Positions 20,205 through 28,890 of a stretch of DNA of 64,000 bases are shown here, piece by piece. The translations under genes and the position numbers were made by a program. Numbering within the stretch: the stretch's first letter is position 1; each line of letters starts with the position of its first letter. Location of the stretch: positions 1-64,000 of the forward strand of contig NZ_AULR01000004.1 of the NCBI RefSeq assembly GCF_000422385.1, in the 5' to 3' direction. Source of the stretch: Microbacterium indicum DSM 19969. GTDB taxonomy: Bacteria; Actinomycetota; Actinomycetes; Actinomycetales; Microbacteriaceae. The notes beneath the pieces were generated by a model that saw nothing but the letters and a program-made list of their open reading frames with translations, was not told the origin of the DNA and searched no databases.

Positions 20205-20683
20205 CCGACGCGCACCAGGACCCGACTCCCGAGCAGCTCGAGCGCGAGGGCGACGTCGCGGCCGACTTCATCGAGGGCCTCCTCGACATCGCCGACATCG
20301 ATGGCGACCTCGAGCTCGACGTGCGTCAGGGGCGCGCGTACGTCTCGGTCGAGAGCGAGGATGAGTCGCTCAAGAGGCTCGCGGATCCCGACACCGTCCA
20401 GGCGCTGCAGGAGATCACGCGCCTCGCGGTGCAGCGCGAGACGGGCGAGTTCTCGCGCCTGATCCTCGACGTCGGAGGATCGCGCGACGCCCGCCGCGCC
20501 GAGCTCGAGAAGCTCGTCGACGCCGCCGAGGCGAAGCTCGACGAGGGCGCGTCGCAGGCGTCGCTGCCCGCGATGAGCTCGTACGAGCGCAAGCTCGTGC
20601 ACGACATCGTGTCCGACCGGGGCCTCGTCTCCGAGTCGTACGGCGAGCGCAACGACCGCCACACGGTCATCCGCCGCGCCTGA
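20201..20683 (+). CDS. jag: Jag/KhpB-like R3H-domain RNA-binding protein
   Basis: A 160-aa protein with a KH-like N-terminal half (DFIEGLLDIADIDGDLELDV) and a C-terminal R3H domain (about 95-158, with SSYERKLVHDIV and the R-H-x-x-I-R-R end). It binds single-stranded nucleic acid and is linked to cell-division control in Gram-positives. The ATG at 20201 overlaps the yidC stop by 4 bp. Confidence 0.92.
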   Translation: MTDAHQDPTPEQLEREGDVAADFIEGLLDIADIDGDLELDVRQGRAYVSVESEDESLKRLADPDTVQALQEITRLAVQRETGEFSRLILDVGGSRDARRAELEKLVDAAEAKLDEGASQASLPAMSSYERKLVHDIVSDRGLVSESYGERNDRHTVIRRA

Positions 20684-20688
20684 GCGCC

Positions 20689-21330
20689 ATGGCAGACATC
20701 CTCGAGCCGGAGCCCGCCGAGGCGGAGGCGCTGTTCGGCGACCGCATCGATCTCGCTCGTCGCTTCGCGCAGAACCTCGCCGAGCACGGCGAGGAGCGCG
20801 GGCTCATCGGGCCGCAGGAGCTCCCGCGGCTCTGGAACCGGCACATCCTCAACAGCGCCATCGCGGCTCCCCTGTTCTCCGCTGGCGGCCGCGTGGGCGA
20901 CGTGGGCTCCGGTGGCGGCCTGCCTGGCCTCGTGCTCGCGATCGCCCGCCCCGACGTCCACTGGGTGCTCATCGAGCCCATGGAGCGCCGCGTGGCGTGG
21001 CTCGCGGAGCAGGTCGAGGATCTGGGGCTCGAGAACGTCACGATCGAGCGCGCGCGTGCCGAGGAGGCCGGGCGCTATGAGGGCATGCTCGACGCCGTGA
21101 CGGCTCGCGCCGTGTCGGCCCTGCGCACGCTGATCCCGTGGACGGCGCCTCTCGCGCGCGACGGCGGCGAGCTGATCCTGCTCAAGGGCCAGAGCGCCCC
21201 GCAGGAGATCGAGAAGGCGGCCAAGGTGATCCGCAAGCACAAGCTCAGCGACGTGCGCGTGGAGATCCTCGGCGAGGGTGTGATCGCCGAGCCCACCCGC
21301 GTCGTGCGCGCCGTCGTCCGCGGCGCCTGA
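20689..21330 (+). CDS. rsmG: 16S rRNA (guanine527-N7)-methyltransferase RsmG
   Basis: A 213-aa class I SAM-dependent methyltransferase (GidB family) that modifies G527 of 16S rRNA, whose loss can confer low-level streptomycin resistance in other bacteria. The SAM-binding motif is VGDVGSGGGLPGL (about 68-80). The conserved LWNRHILNS precedes it and AVTARAVSALRTL lies near the active site. It is 5 bp after jag and closes the rpmH operon. Confidence 0.96.
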   Translation: MADILEPEPAEAEALFGDRIDLARRFAQNLAEHGEERGLIGPQELPRLWNRHILNSAIAAPLFSAGGRVGDVGSGGGLPGLVLAIARPDVHWVLIEPMERRVAWLAEQVEDLGLENVTIERARAEEAGRYEGMLDAVTARAVSALRTLIPWTAPLARDGGELILLKGQSAPQEIEKAAKVIRKHKLSDVRVEILGEGVIAEPTRVVRAVVRGA

Positions 21331-21359
21331 GGGCCCTTCCGCGGGCCCGGGAGGGCGCG

Positions 21360-21365
21360 TAGCGT
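21360..21365 (+). promoter_or_regulatory. -10 element for a leaderless hydrolase mRNA
   Basis: TAGCGT is followed by 7 nt and then the ATG at 21373. There is no Shine-Dalgarno, so the gene is probably transcribed separately from rsmG and leaderless. Confidence 0.45.
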
Positions 21366-21372
21366 TCGCCCC

Positions 21373-22059
21373 ATGCGGATGCTCCTGATCCCCGGCCTGT
21401 GGCTCGACGCGTCGTCGTGGGACGCGGTGCTGCCGTACCTCTCCCCCGAGATCGAGGCACGCCCGCTGACGATGCCCGGCGTCGGCCTGCCGGGCGACGC
21501 CGTGGCGGGAATCGACATCACGACGTGGGTCGACGCGGTCGTCGCCGAGATCGACGCGTCGCCGGATCCCGTCGTCGTGGTCGGACACTCGGGCGGCGGG
21601 AACGTCGCCTGGGGGGCGGCCGACCGTCGCCCCGATCGCGTGGCGCGCGCCGTCTTCGTCGACACGGTCCCGCCCCCGCCCGGGTCGGGGATCTCGGAGT
21701 TCGCCGTGGCGGACGGCGTCGTGCCGTTCCCCGGATGGGACTTCTTTCCCGAGGAGGACACCTTCGATCTCGACCCCGCCACGCGCCGTCGCGCCGCGGA
21801 ACGAGCGCTCTCCGTCCCGGCCGCGGTGACGACCTCGCCTCTGCCCCTCGCGGGCGGCCGGTACGGCGTTCCTGTGACGCTCCTGATGGGCGGGCTCACG
21901 GCTGACGAGATGGGCTCGCCGCTGGCGCAGTGGGGTGCCTACGGCGAGGAGTTCGCGGCCATCGACGACGTCGAGGTCGTTCGGATCGGATCCGGGCACT
22001 GGCCGCAGTTCTCCGTCCCGGAGCGCCTGGGTCAGCTTTTGTCTACGGTTGTTGAATAG
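21373..22059 (+). CDS. alpha/beta-hydrolase
   Basis: A 228-aa alpha/beta-fold hydrolase. The N-terminus MRMLLIPGLWLDASSW is a typical first strand with oxyanion loop. The nucleophile elbow is GHSGGG (Ser at about 75) and the catalytic His is in GSGHWPQFS near the C-terminus. The substrate is unknown. It lies between rsmG and the parS region, where parA normally follows rsmG closely, so it looks like a local insertion. Confidence 0.85.
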   Translation: MRMLLIPGLWLDASSWDAVLPYLSPEIEARPLTMPGVGLPGDAVAGIDITTWVDAVVAEIDASPDPVVVVGHSGGGNVAWGAADRRPDRVARAVFVDTVPPPPGSGISEFAVADGVVPFPGWDFFPEEDTFDLDPATRRRAAERALSVPAAVTTSPLPLAGGRYGVPVTLLMGGLTADEMGSPLAQWGAYGEEFAAIDDVEVVRIGSGHWPQFSVPERLGQLLSTVVE

Positions 22060-22127
22060 TTATGTTGCGCCGGGCTGTCTCTTGTGTGGGGTTGTCGGCC
22101 GCGGCGCGCTGACGATCTCCCACGCGA

Positions 22128-22143
22128 TGTTTCACGTGAAACA
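22128..22143. other. parS: parS site 1
   Basis: TGTTTCACGTGAAACA, the perfect 16-bp palindrome bound by ParB. Confidence 0.95.
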
Positions 22144-22207
22144 TCGCCATTGACTGCCTTCGCGCCGAGGTCTGGCCGCTGAGTCCGCGATATCTTGGCG
22201 CGGGCGA

Positions 22208-22675
22208 TCAGAGCTGCTTGCGCCTCTTGACGGTCGTGATCTCGAATCCCAGCGATGCGTAGAGCTCGCGGGCGGCGGTGTTGCGGCCGAACACGCAGAC
22301 GCCGAGTGAGGTGGCGCCTTCTGCGCGAGCATGTTCCTCTCCCAGGAGCATCGCCGCGCGACCGAATCCCCTGCCCCGATGCGCGGCCTCGACGACGATG
22401 TTCCAGACCTACCACGATGCGGGATCGCCGGAGCTGTCGCGCCCGATCCAGAGGTAGCCCACGATCCCGTCGACGTCGTGGACGAGGTCGAAGACCGCGT
22501 GGTCGTCTGTGGGTCCGTTGTCGGGAAAGGCCTGGGCGAGCGACGCCTGCGCGTGCCGCTCCGCCGAGCGCGGGTCCTCGCCGGAGTCGACCAGGTCGGC
22601 GACGTACTCCGCGTGGCACCGAGCCCGCCAGGCGGGAAATCGTTCGGCGTCGATCGGGGCGAGACTCAGATCCAC
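22208..22675 (-). pseudogene. GNAT acetyltransferase interrupted by an in-frame amber codon
   Basis: The minus-strand frame from the ATG at 22675 to the TGA at 22208-22210 encodes a 155-codon GNAT protein with one internal stop, TAG at 22409-22411, in the context S-W-stop-V-W-N-I-V-V-E. The N-terminal half has LAPIDAERFPAWRARC and DGIVGYLWIG. After the stop the frame continues perfectly through the acetyl-CoA loop RGRGFGRAAM and the NTAARELYASLGFE motif. Only one base separates it from an intact gene, for example TGG or a Gln/Tyr codon. It could be a recent pseudogene, a sequencing error or readthrough; the truncated 88-aa product would lack the cofactor site. Confidence 0.85.
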
Positions 22676-22735
22676 CTCCCCAGTCTGCCAGCCACGGTTT
22701 GCTCCACGGTCCCCGGGTGCCCGCCGGTCCGTCGA

Positions 22736-22751
22736 TGTTTCACGTGAAACA
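22736..22751. other. parS: parS site 2
   Basis: Perfect TGTTTCACGTGAAACA palindrome. Confidence 0.95.
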
Positions 22752-23640
22752 CGTCGGCGATGGGGCCCGTGCCTCAGGCTTCATGATCCGGCGACGGACT
22801 CTTGGCGGGCGGGTGTCGGGATGGAAGTTCGACCTCGACTCGGTCCTCGCTCGTGGGACGACGGCGCCGATAAGACTACGCTACGCGCGGTGCAGGGCGC
22901 CAGAGGGTTTGTCGACGGACCGCAGGAGAGCGGGTGCGGAGATACGAGGCCGGCGATCGACGGCTGTCGCAGCCATCCGACGCGGCCTCGCGGGAGCGGC
23001 GGGAGCAGTTCGATGGGGTGCGATCACCTCGCGCGGCGCCGCCCATCGATCGGTGAGTGCTGGACCCAGGCGGGAAGTGAGTCGGGGTCGCGGGGTGAGT
23101 GACGGCGAGTGAGCGTCCGCACGGTGCGTGCCGTCTATCCGGAGCATCGGGTGCGTGGCGTCGTCGTGGCGGCGCCACTCCCCCGGGCTGAGCGGCGGCA
23201 GGCAGCGAGCGAGCGCGGGCACCGACAGGTCGATGGTCGCTTTCGTCGTCGGGCAGGTGCGCCGATCGCAGCGGCGCCGTGAAGTCGGGCGCCGTGAAGC
23301 TCCTGCCGGCGCGCGGGCGACGGAAGGGACGTCCGGCGCTCGACGTGCCTCGCGCAGAGCTCAGCGGGACTCTCGGGAGCTCCTGTGATGACGACGCGTG
23401 CGCGTGCGCCCGGACGCCGCCGAGTCGATGTGCGGAGTCGGGCGGGCGGCGGCGGGGATCTCAACCTGTCGCCGGACGCGGGCTGGCGGGCTTGAGCATC
23501 CCGCGCGGCGATCGCACCGGTCCGCAGACGCCGAATCGCACGCTATGCATACGTCGGACCTCTCGGGATCCGTCGCCGCGCGAAGGAGGCGAGGGTTTGG
23601 CTGCGTGCGGCGGGGCGGCAGGCGGTCTCACTCGGGTCGA

Positions 23641-23656
23641 CGTTTCACGTGAAACA
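23641..23656. other. parS: parS site 3 (one mismatch)
   Basis: CGTTTCACGTGAAACA differs from the palindrome only at the first base. Confidence 0.85.
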
Positions 23657-23745
23657 TCTGTCGCCAGCACCGGAGGAGGTTCCCGACTGTCACGAGCAGA
23701 CAATCGATGCACGCCGCGTCGCGCGACGGACAACGGTGAGGCTGA

Positions 23746-23761
23746 TGTTTCACGTGAAACA
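23746..23761. other. parS: parS site 4
   Basis: Perfect TGTTTCACGTGAAACA palindrome, 105 bp from site 3. Confidence 0.95.
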
Positions 23762-24586
23762 TCGGAAGGGATTCGTCGATCGCCGTGAGCGCAACCGGCG
23801 GCGGCGTCTTCGCGAGGTCAGTCGCGCGGGCCGTCACTGTGTGTGGAAAGGGGTGGGTGACGTGTCGTCCGGCGAGAACGGCGTCACCGGTGAAGGCAAC
23901 TCGAGCCCGACCCGACCCTCGCACGGTGGCTCCGACCCTGATCAGGCAGTCCATCTACAGGCTGCAACACTCAGTGCCTGAAGCGCTCGCCGATCGATCG
24001 CGCTCGCACGCGTGGGTCCTCTCGAGGTACGCCTGCCGGTCACCTGGTGCGGGATCACCGAGGACCGAGCGACTCGGCGCTGGTCCGCGCATCCCGCGGA
24101 CAGTGCGTGCGGCACTCCTGGCGACTGGCTCGTCGACACGGGAGCGACGCGAGGCGGACGGTCGGTCGGGCGCGAGACAAGGAGTGTGGGGGGTGACGAG
24201 GGGTGGCCGGCAGTCGGCGAGGCAGACGTACCGAGCTGGTCACGGTGACTCGAAGAGAAGCGGCTTACGGGTGGCGCAGGCTCGCGGAACCCGTGCTGCG
24301 ACGCAAGGGGGGCGGACAGGCTCTGGCGCTCGGGTAGACGGCGATGAAGACGCGGCCCGCACGAAGGCGGGACGAGCCAGGAGCGGTGAGGGGTTGCGAG
24401 CCGACGAACGATCTCGGACGTCGAGGCTGCGGTCGGGAGCTACCCGGATGTCCACGGCCTTGAACGCAGTGGCCGGGGCGTCGCCTGCGGGTCCGATCTC
24501 ACGTGGGCCTCCGACGATCACCTCTCGGCAGCGCAGGGAGGTGACGCGGGATGCATAGGGCATGGCCGGGTGCCACCGGCAGTCGA

Positions 24587-24602
24587 TGTTTCACGTGAAA
24601 CA
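24587..24602. other. parS: parS site 5
   Basis: Perfect TGTTTCACGTGAAACA palindrome. Confidence 0.95.
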
Positions 24603-24749
24603 TCGGGGCGCAGACCTCGTGCACGCTGGGCGAGTGTCCGGCCCGCGCGGTGAGGATCGGGGCGGCTGGTCAAGGTGCCCAGAACGACGTCTCCGACGCG
24701 GCGCCAGGCTGTCCCCAAGTATCGAATCTCGCGAGACCACCGCACCCGA

Positions 24750-24765
24750 TGTTTCACGTGAAACA
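24750..24765. other. parS: parS site 6
   Basis: Perfect TGTTTCACGTGAAACA palindrome. Confidence 0.95.
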
Positions 24766-24804
24766 TCGCCGAGAATCGCGACCACGGCGGGCTGATCTGC
24801 CTCG

Positions 24805-24820
24805 TGTTTCACGTGAAACA
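24805..24820. other. parS: parS site 7
   Basis: Perfect TGTTTCACGTGAAACA palindrome, 55 bp from site 6 and 75 bp before the parA start. ParB bound here may also affect parAB transcription. Confidence 0.95.
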
Positions 24821-24894
24821 TCGTGGTCAAGCCCGTCGCATGTCGAGGCGCGGGATAGGCTGGGGAGGTCGGCCTCGGCGACGGAAGGACCAGT

Positions 24895-25815
24895 GTGAGC
24901 CAGCGATCCAACGATGTGGCTGCCGCGTTTGACGACAGCCCGATCATGCGTCAGCTGCAGGACCTGAGCGCTCGCAGGCAGCGTCTCGAGGAAACCGACG
25001 TGGACTTCCACGGCGGAACCCGCGTCCTGACGGTGTCGAACCAGAAGGGCGGGGTCGGCAAGACGACCTCGACGGTGAACATCGCGGCGGCGATCGCCGA
25101 CCTCGGCGGCCGGGTGCTCGTCATCGACCTCGACCCGCAGGGCAACGCATCGACGGCGCTGGGGATCCCCCACTCGTCCGACACGGCGAGCGTCTACGAC
25201 GTCCTCATCAACGACATGTCGATCGCTGATGCCGTGCAGCAGAGCCCCGAGAACGAGCGGCTCCTCTGCCTCCCGAGCACGATCCACCTGGCCGGAGCCG
25301 AGATCGAACTCGTGTCGCAGGTCGCGCGCGAGAAGCGCCTCGACACGGCGCTCATCGAGTACATGGACGGCCTCGAGGAGCCCCTCGACTTCGTCTTCAT
25401 CGACTGCCCGCCGTCGCTGGGCCTGCTCACGATCAACGCCTTCAGCGCCGCGACCGAGGTCTTCCTCCCGATCCAGGCGGAGTACTACGCCCTCGAGGGG
25501 CTGAGCCAGCTGCTCGGCAACGTGAAGATGATCCAGAAGCACCTCAACCCGCGGCTCAAGGTCTCGACGATCCTCCTGACGATGTATGACGGGCGCACGC
25601 GCCTCGCGCAGCAGGTCGCCGACGAGGTGCGCGAGCACTTCCCCGACGAGGTCCTGCAGACGTTCATTCCCCGCTCCGTGCGGGTGTCGGAGGCCCCGAG
25701 CTTCGGACAGACGGTGATCACCTATGATCCGAACTCGGCGGGCGCTGTCGCGTACCGCGAGGCGGCAGTCGAGATCGTGAAGCGCGGAGCTCCGCGCAAG
25801 AAGGGGAAGAAGTGA
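24895..25815 (+). CDS. parA: chromosome partitioning ATPase ParA
   Basis: A 306-aa ParA-type ATPase that moves ParB-parS complexes to segregate origins. The deviant Walker A KGGVGKTT is at 51-58, with IDLDPQGNA and the Walker B FIDCPPSLG further on. The ~45-residue N-terminal extension is common in actinobacteria. The GTG start at 24895 has GGAAGGA upstream. The stop overlaps the parB start by one base (TGATG). Confidence 0.97.
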   Translation: MSQRSNDVAAAFDDSPIMRQLQDLSARRQRLEETDVDFHGGTRVLTVSNQKGGVGKTTSTVNIAAAIADLGGRVLVIDLDPQGNASTALGIPHSSDTASVYDVLINDMSIADAVQQSPENERLLCLPSTIHLAGAEIELVSQVAREKRLDTALIEYMDGLEEPLDFVFIDCPPSLGLLTINAFSAATEVFLPIQAEYYALEGLSQLLGNVKMIQKHLNPRLKVSTILLTMYDGRTRLAQQVADEVREHFPDEVLQTFIPRSVRVSEAPSFGQTVITYDPNSAGAVAYREAAVEIVKRGAPRKKGKK

Positions 25816-26999
25816 TGGCGAAGCGCACGGGTCTGGGCCGGGGTATCGGCGCACTCATCCCCACGGCGACCGAGACGAAGGAGCGCCCCACCGACGTCTT
25901 CTTCGCGAGCACGGCCGCGCAGGCCGTCGAGGAGGACCTCGCCGAGAAGAAGGCGCCGGCGAAGCGCGCCGCGACCTCGCGCGGCACGGCCGCCAAGAGC
26001 AGCACGTCCGCCAAGACGGCGAAGCCCGAAGCAGACGAGGCTCCGAAGCAGCCCGCGGCGAAGCGGCGCACCTCGCGCACCTCGATGCCGTCGGTCGCCG
26101 AGTCGGCGCCGAAGAAGCCGCAGGCTCAGGACGAGGCCCCCTCCCCCGCGGCCGAACCCGTCGAGCAGGAGCTCGCCGAGATCCCCGGGCTGCGGCTCGT
26201 CCAGATCGACCCGAACGCGATCGTCCCGAACCCCCGTCAGCCGCGGACGCTCTTCGACGCCGACGACCTCGCCGAGCTCGTCCACTCGGTCCGCGAGTTC
26301 GGCGTCCTCCAGCCGGTCGTCGTGCGCGACAAGAAAGACGGCACGTACGAGCTCATCATGGGTGAGCGGCGCACGCGTGCGTCGCGCGAGGCCGGCCTGG
26401 CGGAGATCCCCGCGATCATCCGCGAGACGGCCGACGAGGACATGCTGCGCGACGCGCTCCTCGAGAACATCCACCGCGCTCAGCTGAACCCGCTGGAAGA
26501 GGCGTCGGCCTACCAGCAGCTCATGAACGACTTCGGGATCACGCAGGACGCGCTCGCGACCAACATCGGCCGCTCGCGCCCCCAGATCTCGAACACCATC
26601 CGTCTGCTGCGCCTGCCGGAGCCCGTGCAGCAGCGCGTCGCCGCCGGCGTTCTGAGTGCCGGGCACGCCCGCGCGATCCTCTCGCTCGACGGCGACGCCG
26701 AGGCGATGCTCAAGCTGGCCGACAAGATCGTCAACGAGGAGCTCTCGGTCCGCGCGGCCGAGAGCGCCGCGCGGCGCGTCCTCGAGACGGCCGAGAAGCC
26801 GGCCGCGAAGCCCAAGGCGAAGCAGGGCGCCCGCCGCGCGTATCTCTCAGACGTGGCGGATCGTCTCGGCGACCGGCTGAACACCAAGGTCAAGGTGTCG
26901 CTGACCTCACGAAAAGGCCAGGTCACGATCGATTTCGCGTCGATTCAGGACCTGAATCGGATCCTCGAGGAGATCGGCGAGACCGGCTACGAGTCCTGA
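25815..26999 (+). CDS. parB: chromosome partitioning protein ParB
   Basis: A 394-aa CTP-dependent clamp that loads at parS and spreads. The N-terminal ParA-contacting motif (KRTGLGRGIGALIP) is followed by a long Lys/Ala/Pro-rich linker (about 20-120). The CTPase domain has GERR at 183-186 and the NIHR motif after it. The helix-turn-helix lies around 210-260 and the C-terminal dimer domain ends the protein. I chose the ATG at 25815, coupled to the parA stop; a GTG one codon upstream is equally in frame. Confidence 0.97.
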   Translation: MAKRTGLGRGIGALIPTATETKERPTDVFFASTAAQAVEEDLAEKKAPAKRAATSRGTAAKSSTSAKTAKPEADEAPKQPAAKRRTSRTSMPSVAESAPKKPQAQDEAPSPAAEPVEQELAEIPGLRLVQIDPNAIVPNPRQPRTLFDADDLAELVHSVREFGVLQPVVVRDKKDGTYELIMGERRTRASREAGLAEIPAIIRETADEDMLRDALLENIHRAQLNPLEEASAYQQLMNDFGITQDALATNIGRSRPQISNTIRLLRLPEPVQQRVAAGVLSAGHARAILSLDGDAEAMLKLADKIVNEELSVRAAESAARRVLETAEKPAAKPKAKQGARRAYLSDVADRLGDRLNTKVKVSLTSRKGQVTIDFASIQDLNRILEEIGETGYES

Positions 27000-27042
27000 C
27001 ACGGGTATCCACAGGGCCACCCGGGGCCCAGGTGGCCGCGCG

Positions 27043-27048
27043 TAGCCT
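27043..27048 (+). promoter_or_regulatory. -10 element of a leaderless transcript
   Basis: TAGCCT is followed by 6 nt and the GTG start at 27055. Confidence 0.45.
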
Positions 27049-27054
27049 GGAAGG

Positions 27055-27402
27055 GTGAGTTCCGAAGAGCCCCTGCTGCCCCGCCGCGCGTCGGTGGAGG
27101 TTCTGCGCGCCGAGGCCCAGGACGAGCTCTCGAGCCTCATCCACGAGCGCCTGCGCGAAGGCGAGGACCCGTGGGACTTCATGGAGGACCTGCCGACCGT
27201 CGACGAGCTCGTCGTGCTCACGCTGCGCGCCGAGCACATCGAGGCCGACGGAGGGCTGCGTCCCACGCATGCGCGCAACCAGCGACTGCTGCGTCAGATC
27301 GCGCACAAGTACCCCGAGCTCACGCCGGCCGCACGGCGGCTCTGGGGCTCCGAGAACACCCACCGGCGGTGGGACTCGGTCGTCCGCGTGATCCGCGACT
27401 GA
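27055..27402 (+). CDS. conserved hypothetical protein (115 aa)
   Basis: A small, acidic-to-neutral cytoplasmic protein with no signal peptide or membrane segment. It has a clear helical middle (LIHERLREGEDPWDFMEDLPTVDELVVLTLRAEHIEADGG) and a C-terminal RRLWGSENTHRRWDSVVRVI. I do not know a function. The GTG at 27055 is supported by TAGCCT 6 nt upstream, fitting a leaderless mRNA. It sits between parB and the convergent trxA. Confidence 0.7.
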   Translation: MSSEEPLLPRRASVEVLRAEAQDELSSLIHERLREGEDPWDFMEDLPTVDELVVLTLRAEHIEADGGLRPTHARNQRLLRQIAHKYPELTPAARRLWGSENTHRRWDSVVRVIRD

Positions 27403-27422
27403 CGCCGCCCCCCAGACGCCGA

Positions 27423-27452
27423 GACGCCCTCCCCCGCGTGGGGAAGGGCGTC
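27423..27452. terminator. bidirectional terminator between convergent genes
   Basis: A stem GACGCCCTCCCC/GGGGAAGGGCGTC with a single bulge, located between the stop of the 115-aa gene and the stop of trxA. It lacks a strong T-run. Confidence 0.6.
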
Positions 27453-27471
27453 CGTTCGTGCGGTGCGCGGA

Positions 27472-27792
27472 TCAGATGAAGGGCGCGAGGTCCTGCTCGA
27501 TGGCCTGCTTCGGCTTGGCGCCGATGATCGTCGTGACGTTCTCGCCGCCCTTGAAGAGCTTCATGGCCGGGATCGACGTGATCTGGTACTTCATCGCGAG
27601 CTCGGGGTTCTCATCGACGTTGACCTTGACGATCTTGATCTTCTCGGGGTTCTCTTCCTGGATCTGGTCGAGGACCGGCGAGACCATGCGGCACGGGCCG
27701 CACCAGACGGCCCAGAAGTCGACGAGGACGGGCCCGTCGGCCTGGAGGACGTCCTTCTCGAAGTCGGCGGTTGTGGTGGATGCAGCGGTCAT
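27472..27792 (-). CDS. trxA: thioredoxin
   Basis: A 106-aa protein disulfide reductase with the active site WCGPC at 30-34 and the cis-Pro motif TSIPAMKLF. It is reduced by the thioredoxin reductase encoded 32 bp upstream on the same strand. The ATG is at 27792 with AGGGAGATCGCT upstream. Confidence 0.97.
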   Translation of the reverse strand: MTAASTTTADFEKDVLQADGPVLVDFWAVWCGPCRMVSPVLDQIQEENPEKIKIVKVNVDENPELAMKYQITSIPAMKLFKGGENVTTIIGAKPKQAIEQDLAPFI

Positions 27793-27824
27793 AGCGATCT
27801 CCCTGTGTTGAGAAACGGAGCGGA

Positions 27825-28775
27825 TCAGGCGGCGACGGCCTCGGCGGGGCGGTCGGCGAGCTCGACGAGGTACTCCTCGGCGTCGAGCGCGGCGACCGTG
27901 CCGCTCGCGGCGGCCGTGATGGCCTGACGGTAGTGCGGGTCGGTGACGTCGCCCGCGGCGAAGACGCCCTTGACCGAGGTGCGCGACGAGCGGCCCTCGA
28001 GCGCGATCGTGCCGGCGGGCGAGAGCTCGAGCTTGTCGTGGACGAGGTGCGTGCGCGGGTCGTTGCCGATCGCGACGAAGATGCCCTCGATCGGGAGCTC
28101 GCGGGTGTCGCCCGTGACGGTGTCGCGCAGGACGACGCCCGTGACGCCCGAGGCGCCCTGGAGCTCGGCGATCTCGCTGTTCCAGACGACCTCGATCTTG
28201 GGGTTGTCGAAGACGCGCTGCTGCATGATGCGCGAGGCGCGGAACTCGTCGCGGCGGTGCACGAGGTACACCTTCGAGGCGAACTTCGTGAGGAAGTTGG
28301 CCTCCTCCATCGCCGAGTCGCCGCCGCCGACGACCACGATCTCCTTCTCGCGGAAGAAGAAGCCGTCGCACGTGGCGCACCACGAGATGCCGTGGCCCGA
28401 GAGCTCCTCCTCGCGAGGGAGGCCCAGCTTGCGGTTCGCGGATCCGGTCGCGTAGATCAGCGCCTTCGCCTCGAGCGTCTCGCCCGATCCGAGGGTGACC
28501 TTCTTGACCTCGCCGTCGACGTCGAGCTCGGTCGCGTCCTGGTAGAGCACCTCGGCGCCGAACTTCTCGGCCTGCGCCTGCATCTTCGCCATGAGGTCGG
28601 GCCCCATGATGCCCTCGGGGAAGCCCGGGAAGTTCTCGACCTCGGTCGTGTTCATCAGCTCGCCGCCGACCTCGACCTGGCTCGTGATGACCGTCGGCTT
28701 GAGCGTCGCGCGTGCGGCGTAGATGGCGGCGGTCCAGGCGGCCGGGCCGGATCCGATGATGATGAGATCGCGCAC
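27825..28775 (-). CDS. trxB: thioredoxin reductase (NADPH)
   Basis: A 316-aa FAD flavoenzyme that transfers electrons from NADPH to thioredoxin. The FAD motif IIIGSGPAAWTAAIYA is at 5-20, the redox-active CATC at 133-136, and the NADPH motif VVGGGDSAMEEA follows. The GTG start at 28775 has a strong GAGGAGG 9 nt upstream. In related genomes trxB lies close to murJ; here a 26.6-kb block separates them. Confidence 0.97.
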   Translation of the reverse strand: MRDLIIIGSGPAAWTAAIYAARATLKPTVITSQVEVGGELMNTTEVENFPGFPEGIMGPDLMAKMQAQAEKFGAEVLYQDATELDVDGEVKKVTLGSGETLEAKALIYATGSANRKLGLPREEELSGHGISWCATCDGFFFREKEIVVVGGGDSAMEEANFLTKFASKVYLVHRRDEFRASRIMQQRVFDNPKIEVVWNSEIAELQGASGVTGVVLRDTVTGDTRELPIEGIFVAIGNDPRTHLVHDKLELSPAGTIALEGRSSRTSVKGVFAAGDVTDPHYRQAITAAASGTVAALDAEEYLVELADRPAEAVAA

Positions 28776-28890
28776 GATGGATTGCCTCCTCAGGCGGGTG
28801 TCTTGACGGCTGAAACCCATGCTACGTGCCGTGTATTCCCGCGGTTCCGCCGTGTTGCGCGCCGCGTGCGCGACCCGGGAGAATCGCGGG

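Larger units (their letters stand above)
22676..24894. other. 2.2-kb gene-free centromere region upstream of parA
   Basis: No frame here shows real coding character: predicted peptides are Arg/Gly/Pro/Ser-rich in every frame and third-position GC bias is absent. What it does contain is six of the seven parS sites. Several apparent short frames begin MFHVKH simply because ATGTTTCACGTGAAACAT reads that way. It is best seen as a centromere-like loading zone for ParB, about 6-8 kb from oriC. Confidence 0.8.

Noticed and set aside
22255..24815. Many open frames in the parS region, several starting MFHVKH
   Set aside because: The hexapeptide is just the translation of the parS palindrome, and all frames have shadow-like Arg/Gly/Pro/Ser composition without coding bias.
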